This document shows positions 7,418-15,706 of a stretch of 36,049 bases of DNA, one piece after another. The DNA comes from Burkholderiales bacterium (GTDB lineage: Bacteria; Pseudomonadota; Gammaproteobacteria; Burkholderiales; Burkholderiaceae), in contig JAMFSV010000010.1 of NCBI GenBank assembly GCA_026225455.1, forward strand, positions 1 through 36,049, written 5' to 3'. Both the position numbers and the translations under genes were made by a program. Every line of letters begins with the position of its first letter. The stretch's first letter is position 1. The notes beneath the pieces are model-generated. The model ran no database searches. It had not been told where the DNA came from and was given only the letters and a program-made list of their open reading frames with translations.

Positions 7418-10400
7418 TCAAGCCACATGCAATTCGCGCCGCAGGCGTTCGAATTGCGCGGTGAGCGAAGGCTTCGCTGCCGGTGCCGCCGCATGCGGCA
7501 CGGGCGGCGCGGCCGGACGAGCCGGGGCATGGGCAGTTGAACGGGCGGCCTGGTTCGCGCCCAGATTGACCACCACCTCATGACGCGTGAGATGCCCGGC
7601 GCTGTCGCGCTGCACCACCACCAGCCGCATCACCCGCGGACCATCGGGTGGCGCGGTGCCGCTCAAGGTGCCGGTGGTGGCGTCGAAATGCACCCAGCTC
7701 GGCAATACCTGACCGTCGGCTTGGCGCACCGTCACGCTGCTTCTATCGCCGGTGGCCGTGGGAATCGCGTTTTGCAAGGTCAGCGAAAACGGCTGATCGG
7801 CCGCGACCGTAATGCGCTCGACACCGGGCGGCGGAGCAAACGACGGCTGGGTCGAGGTGAAGCTCGAGAGTGTCTGGCCCGGTTGGTTTGACACGCTGGT
7901 AGTACCAAACACATCTCCCACACCGCCGGATGAAAACGTCGTGGTATGAACCGGGGCAATCCCGCCGACCTGCGTGGACGGGTCGAAGGTGCTCAACACG
8001 ATCAGCGGATTGGAGGGGCCGTCGCTGCTTGCGGTAGTTCCATCGCCGCCGCTCGAAGATGAGGAATCGGGAGTACTGGACGGAGTCGATACCGTATGCG
8101 CGGTAATTTGCTGGGCGTCGACCACCACCGAAGCGGTCACTGCCACGCTGGATTTCACCCCATCGCTGACCGAGAAACTCAAGACGCGGGTACCACTGCT
8201 TGCACTGGCCGAACTCTCGCCGTAAGTGACGGCATTCAAGGCGGCCTGCCATTGCGCCACGGTCGCAGTCCGGCTGGCGGACGTCAAGGTCAGCACACCG
8301 GTACTGCTGTTATATGACGATGTTATATCGCCATCGACCGCAGCGCCTGAATTGGTGAAGCCGAGCACATCCGCACCCGCATCGAAGCCACTGCCGATCG
8401 AGACCGTAGCGGATGCCAGTGCCGTATTGCCGCGATCGATCAAGCTCAGGGCAGGAGCTACGGCCACCACCGAACTGGCGCCGCTGGCAGTCAAGGTCAC
8501 ACTCACGTTGCCGCCGCTGAGCAGCGGCGTCTGGTCGGTATCGGCTACCGTGACGCTGCGCGTTGCGGCCGCGCTGGTGTTGCTACCGTCATTGACCACA
8601 AAGCTGATGGTGCGAGTTGCGGGGTCCGGATTAATCGCCGTGTCGGTATAGGTCACCGCTTCCAGTGCCGCTTGCCATTGCGCCGTGGTCACCCCCGCGC
8701 CGGCCGTCAAGGTCATGACACCGGTGCTCGAATTATATGACTCGTTGATACCGGCAATCGGACCCAACGACAGTACGTCCTCGCCCGCATGAAAATTGCC
8801 GGTGATCGCTACCGTGGCCGAGGCCAACGTCGAGCTGGCGGGATCGGTCACGGTCAAGCCAGGATCGATCGCGACCGGGGTCTGGATCACCACGTTGTCG
8901 CCGGCGGTAAATGCCGCCGAACCCGTATCGGTGGTGACGACCGGCGCCGGATTAAGCACGTCGACCGTCTTGGTCGCGGCGACGCTGTTCTCGGTGCCGT
9001 CGTTGACCACAAACGAGATAGCGCGGTTGCCGAAGGTACTGCTGGTGCTGGAGAAGGTTACGGCATCGAAGGCATTCGCCCATTGAGCATCGGTCGCCGA
9101 CAAACTCACCGAGGTCAACGTCAGCACACCCGTGGTGGAGTTATACGTCGCCGAAATATTGCCGAAAGTCGTGTTGTTGGTATTGGTAAACGACAAGATA
9201 TCGCCGCTACTAAAGCCGCTGCCGATGGATACCGTCCCCGAAGCCAAGGTCGCGTTGTCGCGATCGCTGACACTCACGCCGCCATCGATTACCGTCGCGT
9301 TCATGCCGCCGATATAAGCTGTGGTGCCGGCGGTGCTAACCACCACGGGCGTCTGATCGGTGTCGGCTACCGTAACGGTGCGGGTTGCTGCCGCGCTGGT
9401 GTTGCTGCCGTCATTCACCGTAAAACTGATGGTACGCGTGACAGTGTTCGGGGTGATCGCCGTATCGGTATAGGTCACCGCCTCCAGTGCCGCTTGCCAC
9501 TGCGCTGTGGTCACGCCCGCGCCGGCCGTCAAGGTCATGACACCGGTGCTCGCATCATATGATTCGCTGATACCGGCAATCGGGCCCAACGACAGCACGT
9601 CCTCGCCAGCGTGAAAATTGCCGGTGATCGATACCGTGGCCGAGGCCAATGTCGAGCTGGCCGGATCGGTCACGGTCAAGCCGGGATCGATCGCGACCGG
9701 GGTCTGGATCACCACGTTGTCGCCGGCGGTAAATGCCGCCGAGCCCGTATCGGTGGTCACCACCGGATCGGGATTGGCGACATCGAATGTCTTGCTCGCG
9801 GCGGCGCTGTTCTCGCTACCGTCATTCACCACAAACGAGATGGTGCGGTTGCCATAGGTGGTGCTGGTGCTGGAGAGGGTTACGGCATCGAAGGCATTGG
9901 CCCATTGGGCATCGGTTGCCGATGAGGTTGCCGAGGTCAAAGTCAGCACACCGGTCGAGGAGTCATACGTCGCTGAAATATTGCCGAAGGTGGTGCTGCT
10001 GGTATTGCTGAACGACAAGGTATCGCCGCTGCTAAAGCCGCTGCCGATAGACACTGTCCCCGAAGCCAAGGTCGCATTATCGCGGTCGCTGACCGTCACA
10101 CCGCCATCGACTACGGTCGCGGCCATGCCGCCAATATAAGTCGTGGTGCCGGTGGTGCTAACCACTACCGGCGTCTGATCGGTGTCGGTTACCGTGACGG
10201 TGCGGGTTGCTGTCGCGCTGGTGTTGCTACCGTCATTCACCACAAAGCTGATGGTGCGGGTTGCGGCGTTCGGTACGATCGCCGTATCGGTATAAGTCAC
10301 CGCAGCCAGCGCCGCCTGCCATTGCGCCGTGGTCGCACCGGCGCCGGTCAAGGTCATGACCCCGCTGGTCGAATCGTAGGAGCCGGTAATATCTCCCATG

Positions 10401-13400
10401 GTCGAGCTATTCGAGGTGAGAGAGAGCTGATCTTCGCCGCTGTGGAAATTGCCGCTAATCGATACGGTGGCCGAGGCCAGCGTCGCACTGCTTCCATCCG
10501 ACACCGTCAAACCCGAATCGACGGTCACCGGCGTCGAGGTCACATTGTCGCCTGCGGTAAATACCGCCGAACCCGAGTCGAGCGTGAGCACCGGCGGCAC
10601 AGTCACGGCCACCGTCTTGGTCGCGGCCAGGCTATTTTCGCTGCCGTCGTTGACCACAAACGAAATTGTCCTGTTGCCGGCGGCAGTGCTCGCCGCGGCG
10701 GAGAAGGTCACCGCATCGAAGGCACTCGCCCACTGCGCATCGGTTGCCGACGAGGTCGCCGAGGTCAAAGTCAGCACACCGGTCGAAGAGTCATACGATG
10801 CCGAAATATTGCCGAAGGTCGTATTGCTGGTATTGCTGAATGACAGAATATCGCCGCTGGTAAAGCCGCTGCCGACGGAGACTGTGCCCGATGCCAAGGT
10901 CGCATTGTCGCGATCGCCGACACTCACGCCGCCGTCAATCGCGGTCGCGGCCGTGCCGCCAAGGTAGGCCGTGGCACCGCCGGAAGTGCTCAGCAACGGC
11001 GTCTGGTCGGTATCAGCCACGGTGACGGTGCGAGTCGCAGCCGCACTGCTGCTGATGCCGTCGTTGACCACAAAGCTGATGGTACGGGTGGCGGTATTCG
11101 GCGTGATCGCCGTGTCGGTATAGGTGACCGCGGCCAACGCCGCCTGCCATTGCGCCAGGGTAGCGCCGCCCGAAGCGCTCAACGTCAGCACGCCCGTGCC
11201 GGCGTTGTAGGAAGTTTCGGCAATATCGCCGAAGGTAGTATTGCTGGTATTGGTAAACGCCAGCGTGTCTTCGCCGCTATGGAAGCCGGTGCCGATCGAG
11301 ACCGTGGCCGAAGCCAGCGTCGAGCTGTTTGGGTCAGTCACCACCAAACCGGAATCGATGGCTACCGGCGTCGAGGTGGTATTGTCACCAGCGACAAATG
11401 CCGTCGACCCCGAATCCATGGTCACCACCGGAATTACGGCGGTGACGTCGATCGTCTGATTCAGCGCCACGCTATTTTTGCTGCCGTCGTTGACCACAAA
11501 TGAAATGGTGCGGTCGCCGCCGGTGGCACTGGACGCATCCGAGAATTTGACCGCGTCGAGCGCGGCTTCGAACTGCGCGACAGTGGTAGCGCCCGTCGCC
11601 GTCAGGGTCAAGACCCCGCTGCTGGAGTCATACGATTCCGTGAGGTTGCTACCCATGGTCGAAGTGTTGATGGTCAAAGCCAGCGTGTCGCCATTCTGAA
11701 AGCCGGCGCCAATCGAGACCGTCGCCGAAGCGAGATCGGGGCTGTCGCTGTCGCTTGCGATAATGCCGCTGTCAACTGTCACTGCGGCGCTACCGGCGGT
11801 ATAAGCCGCGGTGGTGCCCGCGCCGGTCACGATCGGTGTTTGATCCGTATGTGTAACCGCCACCGTCTCGGTGATGGTGTTACTCGTGCTGTAAGGATCG
11901 TTGAGGCTGAAGGTAATATTACGCGTGGTGGTGGTCGGCGACGCCGCCGTGTCGTTATACGTCACCGCATCCAATGCAGCCTGCCATTCGGCGGTGGTGG
12001 CAGTGCCGCCGCTCGAAGTCAGCGAAAGCACACCGGTGCCGGTGTTGAAACTCTCGGCGATGTTGCCCATCGTCCCGCTATTGAGCGTGAGACCCAGCAC
12101 ATCCTGCCCGGAAACAAAGTTGGCAATCGTGACGGTAGCCGAACTCTGCACGGTGCTGTTGCCGTCGGCCAGCGTAATGCCGCTATCGACCACCACCGGC
12201 GTATTGCCGCTATGGGGATCGGCTTCGACCAAACCGCTGTTGCCCCCGCCCTTGGCTAGCACCGGCGGGCTATTCATGTCGGTGTAGGTGAGATTGTCGA
12301 TGGTCGGGAGAAAGACCCCCGAACTGTCGCCGACGTCGACGATGGTAAAGCTGGTGATACCGGTAAAGGCCGAATTAGTCGATACATCGACATGAAAAGT
12401 GGTTTCTTCGCCATCGCCGCCGGTGGTCAGGACGATTTTATCGTTGGGATTGCCGTTGGCTTCGATCCAGACCGATGTCCCGGCAATCACATCGATATCG
12501 AAACTTTTCAACGCCATCGGATCGCCGTCACTGAGCTTGATATTGACGCTGGACAGCGGCGTGGCGTCCAGGTTCATAAACAGCACCCCATTGTTGGGCG
12601 CGCTGGAAGTGGTCAGCGGCGGCGGCCCGAACTGGTTTTCGTTAAACGAATCCACCACGCTTTCGACCGCTTGATCGGTGGTGTAAGTGATGCCGTCCAA
12701 GGTGAACGAAGTTGTGCCCGACTCGCCGCCCGGGGTATCGAAGCCGACGTCGGCATCGTAGGTCTCGTCGGTTACGCCGAGCAGACCGTCATAGGCGGGA
12801 AGGTTGGCGCCGAACAAGGCTTTTGCCAGACTCGGGCCGGTCGAATATTCGAGGGTCCAGTCACCGCCCAGCGAAGCGGCACCGGTGTTGTCGGTCGAGG
12901 CGGCGACGCTGGTATGCATCAGGCCGGCAATCGACTGCACCAAAGCCTGACCATCGGCTTGCTCAGCCACGTCGCAACCGTAGATCTGAAATTGACCGCC
13001 GGCCTTCAGGCTGGCGCCGATACTGCTAAGGTCGGCCGCATACTCGCCGATGTCGGCATTGGTCAACCATGAGGAACCCGCCTGGATCGCGCCATCCATG
13101 CCGTGGGAGATCAGCGAAATCGAGGTGATGCCGGTTTTGCCCTGCAGATAACTGGCCATCTGCGCAAACCCGTCTTGATTCGGGTCGAGTATCACATAGG
13201 TGGCATTGGCCGGCAGCGCCGCAATCAGCGCTTGATAATCGCTGACGCTGGAATCGATAAACACCACTTCAGTGGGCGCGGGAACCGTCGCCAAAGCCGC
13301 ATCGCGGGCGGCGCCGATTTGCGCGGAGGCTGTCGTGATCGGCGAGTTCGTCGAACGATCGGCGGCCTGATTCGAATAACGCGCCGCGCCGATTTGAGCG

Positions 13401-13615
13401 GAAGCGGAGAACTCGCCGCTTTCGGCCGCGCCGATGCGCGCCGTCCCATGCACACCTCCCGTTTCATGCGAGTGCTGCGGCACCACCAGGCTCGCCACCG
13501 ACGCGTCATAGACGATGCGCGGTTCAAGCGGCAGTAGTAGCGCAGCCGGAGTAACCGTGGACGCTTGAGCGTCGGTACCGGCGAAGCATTTCAGGATTTG
13601 CGTGACGAGACTCAT
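7418..13615 (-). CDS. Giant LEPR-motif, DUF4347, tandem-repeat surface/secreted protein
   Basis: A 2065-residue protein. ATG 13615 is preferred over an in-frame GTG at 13636 because of the typical N-terminus MSLVTQILKC. Order of parts: an LEPR motif at residues about 30-33 (context LEPRIVYDAS), seen at the N-terminus of many giant adhesins; a linker with three SAQIGAAR-like peptides (about 58-105); a DUF4347 domain (about 115-265) with invariant-looking His171 (LISHG) and Cys214 (IYGCDVA); a jelly-roll-like region (about 285-450); ten tandem beta-rich domains of about 134 residues (about 494-1837); a Ser/Gly-rich linker; a cadherin-like/putative-Ig domain ending in WVHFDATTGTLSGTAP (about 1910-2015); and an Ala/Pro-rich tail. 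No classical signal peptide and no GGxGxDxxx calcium nonapeptides are seen. It is the probable cargo of the downstream TolC/adaptor/M50 genes, with adhesion or biofilm as the likely role (inference). Confidence 0.85.
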   Translation of the reverse strand: MSLVTQILKCFAGTDAQASTVTPAALLLPLEPRIVYDASVASLVVPQHSHETGGVHGTARIGAAESGEFSASAQIGAARYSNQAADRSTNSPITTASAQIGAARDAALATVPAPTEVVFIDSSVSDYQALIAALPANATYVILDPNQDGFAQMASYLQGKTGITSISLISHGMDGAIQAGSSWLTNADIGEYAADLSSIGASLKAGGQFQIYGCDVAEQADGQALVQSIAGLMHTSVAASTDNTGAASLGGDWTLEYSTGPSLAKALFGANLPAYDGLLGVTDETYDADVGFDTPGGESGTTSFTLDGITYTTDQAVESVVDSFNENQFGPPPLTTSSAPNNGVLFMNLDATPLSSVNIKLSDGDPMALKSFDIDVIAGTSVWIEANGNPNDKIVLTTGGDGEETTFHVDVSTNSAFTGITSFTIVDVGDSSGVFLPTIDNLTYTDMNSPPVLAKGGGNSGLVEADPHSGNTPVVVDSGITLADGNSTVQSSATVTIANFVSGQDVLGLTLNSGTMGNIAESFNTGTGVLSLTSSGGTATTAEWQAALDAVTYNDTAASPTTTTRNITFSLNDPYSTSNTITETVAVTHTDQTPIVTGAGTTAAYTAGSAAVTVDSGIIASDSDSPDLASATVSIGAGFQNGDTLALTINTSTMGSNLTESYDSSSGVLTLTATGATTVAQFEAALDAVKFSDASSATGGDRTISFVVNDGSKNSVALNQTIDVTAVIPVVTMDSGSTAFVAGDNTTSTPVAIDSGLVVTDPNSSTLASATVSIGTGFHSGEDTLAFTNTSNTTFGDIAETSYNAGTGVLTLSASGGATLAQWQAALAAVTYTDTAITPNTATRTISFVVNDGISSSAAATRTVTVADTDQTPLLSTSGGATAYLGGTAATAIDGGVSVGDRDNATLASGTVSVGSGFTSGDILSFSNTSNTTFGNISASYDSSTGVLTLTSATSSATDAQWASAFDAVTFSAAASTAAGNRTISFVVNDGSENSLAATKTVAVTVPPVLTLDSGSAVFTAGDNVTSTPVTVDSGLTVSDGSSATLASATVSISGNFHSGEDQLSLTSNSSTMGDITGSYDSTSGVMTLTGAGATTAQWQAALAAVTYTDTAIVPNAATRTISFVVNDGSNTSATATRTVTVTDTDQTPVVVSTTGTTTYIGGMAATVVDGGVTVSDRDNATLASGTVSIGSGFSSGDTLSFSNTSSTTFGNISATYDSSTGVLTLTSATSSATDAQWANAFDAVTLSSTSTTYGNRTISFVVNDGSENSAAASKTFDVANPDPVVTTDTGSAAFTAGDNVVIQTPVAIDPGLTVTDPASSTLASATVSITGNFHAGEDVLSLGPIAGISESYDASTGVMTLTAGAGVTTAQWQAALEAVTYTDTAITPNTVTRTISFTVNDGSNTSAAATRTVTVADTDQTPVVVSTAGTTAYIGGMNATVIDGGVSVSDRDNATLASGTVSIGSGFSSGDILSFTNTNNTTFGNISATYNSTTGVLTLTSVSLSATDAQWANAFDAVTFSSTSSTFGNRAISFVVNDGTENSVAATKTVDVLNPAPVVTTDTGSAAFTAGDNVVIQTPVAIDPGLTVTDPASSTLASATVAITGNFHAGEDVLSLGPIAGINESYNSSTGVMTLTAGAGVTTAQWQAALEAVTYTDTAINPDPATRTISFVVNDGSNTSAAATRSVTVADTDQTPLLSGGNVSVTLTASGASSVVAVAPALSLIDRGNTALASATVSIGSGFDAGADVLGFTNSGAAVDGDITSSYNSSTGVLTLTSASRTATVAQWQAALNAVTYGESSASASSGTRVLSFSVSDGVKSSVAVTASVVVDAQQITAHTVSTPSSTPDSSSSSGGDGTTASSDGPSNPLIVLSTFDPSTQVGGIAPVHTTTFSSGGVGDVFGTTSVSNQPGQTLSSFTSTQPSFAPPPGVERITVAADQPFSLTLQNAIPTATGDRSSVTVRQADGQVLPSWVHFDATTGTLSGTAPPDGPRVMRLVVVQRDSAGHLTRHEVVVNLGANQAARSTAHAPARPAAPPVPHAAAPAAKPSLTAQFERLRRELHVA
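8105..12136 (-). repeat. Ten in-frame tandem domain repeats of about 134 codons
   Basis: Each unit runs from a TVSIGxGF-like strand through SYDSSTGVLTLT, AQWQAALxAVTY and RTISFVVNDG to a linker ending in ASA or ASG. Units 3, 5, 7 and 9 share TYTDTAI and ADTDQTP. Units 4, 6 and 8 share FGNISA, TDAQWA and GSENS. The array therefore alternates A and B types with a super-period of about 820 bp. Units 1, 2 and 10 at the edges are the most diverged, as expected when internal units are homogenised by recombination. Confidence 0.85.
8600..9762 (-). repeat. Near-identical 822-bp-spaced copies inside the repeat array
   Basis: The segment around 8600-8940 recurs at 9422-9762 with an exact offset of 822 bp (274 codons). 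Long stretches are nearly identical at the DNA level, including synonymous positions, for example around 8855-8930 against 9677-9752. This points to recent duplication or gene conversion of one A+B domain pair. Confidence 0.8.
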
Positions 13616-13672
13616 GATAACCACCCGGCATAACACTAGTGCCGCCGCCCACCGGGCGGCGGTTTCCCGCGC

Positions 13673-14284
13673 TTAACCGCGGGAGGGGAAAATACCTTGC
13701 AATGCGATAACGAAATTCACGCCCAGATACGGGTTGCGGATCGCCGTCGGCAAGCCCAGGCCGGCATTCGCCGCCGTCACCACTGGAGCCGCGGCCTGCA
13801 GCGTGATATTGAACGGCGCCAGCGTAGTGTTGGCGGTGCTGGTGTTGTACAGCGTGCCGGCGCGGCCAGCCGCGGCCGGCGGCCCGAGCACGGTGTTGGT
13901 TCCGGGTGTTTCCAGCGCGCCAGCGGTGCTGGTGGTGGCGGGAATCGCCACACTGCCGGTTACCGTACCGCCACCGCTCGCGGTAATGACATGCGTGTGG
14001 GTAGGCAACTGATCATTGGTCAAGGTGACCTTTTCGCTGCCCAGCGAGTCGCCCAGATTGACCGGGGTCAAATTCGTGCCGGTACCGGTGCCGACCGGGC
14101 TGCGTCCAGCCAGGTTAGGTAGTTGAAAATTACTTGCGCCGTTGCCGCCGTAGGTTGTGTTGAGCAGCGTAAACAATGCCTGGTTCTGCGCCACCGGTAT
14201 GGTTTGGCCCTGGCACAGCGCCCAATCGGCCGGTGCGAAGTTGAACGCCACCATGCGGATTTCACCAAGATACGGATCACTCAT
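13673..14284 (-). CDS. Phage tail collar domain protein (microcystin-dependent-protein/MdpB-like)
   Basis: A 203-residue protein with a strong ribosome binding site (aaggag, 14291-14296 on the complement) before the ATG. The N-terminus MSDPYLGEIRMVAFNFAPAD followed by WALCQGQTIPVAQNQALFTLL and YGGNGASNFQLPNLAGRSPVG is the signature of stand-alone tail-collar proteins annotated as MdpB. The middle and C-terminal parts are Ala/Thr/Gly-rich and beta-prone, ending with a conserved-looking NPYLGVNFVIALQG. Such proteins are common in bacterial genomes outside prophages and their function is unknown. No other phage structural gene is nearby, so a remnant prophage is unlikely. It lies 57 bases before the giant repeat protein in the same orientation, suggesting a shared role in surface assembly or secretion (inference). 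Confidence 0.88.
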   Translation of the reverse strand: MSDPYLGEIRMVAFNFAPADWALCQGQTIPVAQNQALFTLLNTTYGGNGASNFQLPNLAGRSPVGTGTGTNLTPVNLGDSLGSEKVTLTNDQLPTHTHVITASGGGTVTGSVAIPATTSTAGALETPGTNTVLGPPAAAGRAGTLYNTSTANTTLAPFNITLQAAAPVVTAANAGLGLPTAIRNPYLGVNFVIALQGIFPSRG

Positions 14285-14350
14285 TTGATTCTCCTTGTTG
14301 TTGTTCGTTATTCAGCGGCAAAAAAATGCAAGGCAGCAACGACGGCACCA

Positions 14351-14701
14351 TCATGAAGCGGCAAGCGCCTGCACCGGACGCTCGATATGAAACACCGCGC
14401 ACATCGTGGCGCGACCGTCGGCGCGCGGCCGGGTGGGTGTGATCAGCAGATCCCAAGCAGTGCCGCCGGGCGACGTCACGCAATAAACATCCTGCGGCAA
14501 AAAAACGCCCTGGGGCAGATCGAACGTCGCCGAATAACACACGTAGGTCTCGTCCATGGCAATACCTTCATTTACCGCGGCAAGCGTGGCTGGAACGCGC
14601 CACAGGGGTTGATCGGCCACAGTGGACCCTGCCTCCGGCGTCAGCGAAAAAGCAAGGCCGAGCGAGGCCAGCAACTCGGCTTGGGTTGGCATACCTGACA
14701 T
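14351..14701 (-). CDS. DUF6916-like small protein
   Basis: A protein of about 116 residues. ATG 14701 is chosen because the purine-rich ggaggagggg block on the complement lies directly before it. That block lies inside any version starting at 14713, and ATG 14692 is a good alternative. The sequence (TQAELLASLGLAFSL, then VCYSATFDLPQGVFLPQDVY and PTRPRADGRATMCAVFH) resembles the DUF6916 family, small proteins often encoded next to stand-alone tail-collar genes. There is no signal peptide or membrane helix. Function is unknown; a chaperone or accessory subunit for the collar protein is a guess from position only. The pattern of a beta-rich barrel with a C-terminal FHIERP strand is typical of this family. 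Confidence 0.62.
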   Translation of the reverse strand: MSGMPTQAELLASLGLAFSLTPEAGSTVADQPLWRVPATLAAVNEGIAMDETYVCYSATFDLPQGVFLPQDVYCVTSPGGTAWDLLITPTRPRADGRATMCAVFHIERPVQALAAS

Positions 14702-14800
14702 CCCCTCCTCCATCCATCGTGATCAATCGTGTATTGCATCCGCATGGCCGCCATAGGATCGCCCGCGCCGCCCCTCCGTCATCCGGCAACAGCCCCCGGT

Positions 14801-15394
14801 CTATGTCTGGCTGAAAAGCTGCGACAAATCGCGGTCGCAGCCTGGCTGCGGCACAACATGGTGGGATGGGCCGGCTTCGCGGCGCATGATTTCATAGACA
14901 CCGTTTTCGCCCGATTTCACAAAACCGAGCCGTTGATACAAAGCGCGCACGGGATTCTGCATTTCGACATACAGGCTTATCGCGAGCCCTCGCTTGGCCG
15001 CTTCGGCGACCAAGGCCCGCATTAATTGAGTGCCGAGGCCCGAACCCCGATAAAACGGCATCAGCGCGATATCGATCAGCCGCACTTCCGTACTGCCCCA
15101 ATGGTGATAAAGCCGTCCCACGTTAGCCCCGTCGCAAGTCACGAGATCAAAATGCGCATGCGGGTAATGACGTCGGTAATAGCTGTCCTGCAGGGTGAAC
15201 TGTTGCGCCAGCAAGTCATTAATGTATGCAGGCTCCCGATCGATGCCGGCAAATTCAGCCGCGCGCGTGCTGATAAACACCTCGCGCAGAAAATCGCGGT
15301 CGCTATCGAGCGCCGGGCGCAACGCCGGGCTCACGCCGGCAGCTAACGCAGCGCAAGGCACGGACTGGATTGTCGGCGTAACGGTGGCGTCCAT
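14801..15394 (-). CDS. GNAT-family N-acetyltransferase
   Basis: A 197-residue protein. The acetyl-CoA binding motif A is visible as YRGSGLGTQLMRALVAEA (about residues 114-131), preceded by the beta-4 strand VRLIDIALMPF and followed by a typical motif B (NPVRALYQRLGFVKSGE). The first 20 or so residues are a non-conserved extension; no later ATG would keep the fold intact. It is the first gene after the AT-rich intergenic region and so is probably the promoter-proximal member of the secretion/adhesin cluster. In that context it may acetylate a cluster protein, but GNAT substrates cannot be read from sequence. No obvious Shine-Dalgarno sequence precedes the ATG. Confidence 0.82.
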   Translation of the reverse strand: MDATVTPTIQSVPCAALAAGVSPALRPALDSDRDFLREVFISTRAAEFAGIDREPAYINDLLAQQFTLQDSYYRRHYPHAHFDLVTCDGANVGRLYHHWGSTEVRLIDIALMPFYRGSGLGTQLMRALVAEAAKRGLAISLYVEMQNPVRALYQRLGFVKSGENGVYEIMRREAGPSHHVVPQPGCDRDLSQLFSQT

Positions 15395-15706
15395 AGCGGC
15401 TGGTGATTTAATGCAATTAAAGGGATCCTAGACCTTGAACCGGATCGCGACAATTGATTAATACCATGAGTTCAATAATTCGCTATACCTCCAGTCTCAA
15501 TAAATCACCGATGTAAAATAATTTGCTTATTACAAAAATTTATGCTTTGAATATTTGTAATAGTCAGGTTTCTCAGCATTGCTAATATAGTGACTGGCGA
15601 GCAAAAAATATTTTATTTAAAATAAATGTCGCCATCGCAATCAGGGAAAACCTTAATTTCATCCTATTAATGACAGATTAATTTTTTATCTCATATTAAA
15701 TTTCTT
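15395..15706. promoter_or_regulatory. AT-rich intergenic region upstream of the secretion/adhesin cluster
   Basis: There is no gene here. Counting bases 15481-15720 gives about 29% GC, far below the neighbouring coding DNA. It contains A/T runs such as 15603-15626 and lies directly upstream of the GNAT-to-M50 gene cluster, so it should contain its promoter. A possible extended -10 on the minus strand (tggtattaat, about 15457-15466) is seen, but no convincing -35. Such islands are typical binding sites for H-NS-like silencers, which is inference here. Confidence 0.5.

Noticed and set aside
8105-12136. CRISPR or satellite DNA
   Set aside because: The repeats are in-frame protein domains of about 134 codons with diverged copies, not short identical repeats with spacers.
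8789-12259. Long plus-strand frames opposite the repeat array (for example 8789-9562 and 10322-10843)
   Set aside because: They are antisense to the giant gene, repeat with its period, are rich in Arg/Gly/His, and show no family features; they result from codon bias of the real gene.
13673-14284. Prophage remnant because of the tail-collar protein
   Set aside because: No integrase, capsid, terminase or other tail gene is nearby; stand-alone collar proteins of this type are common outside prophages.
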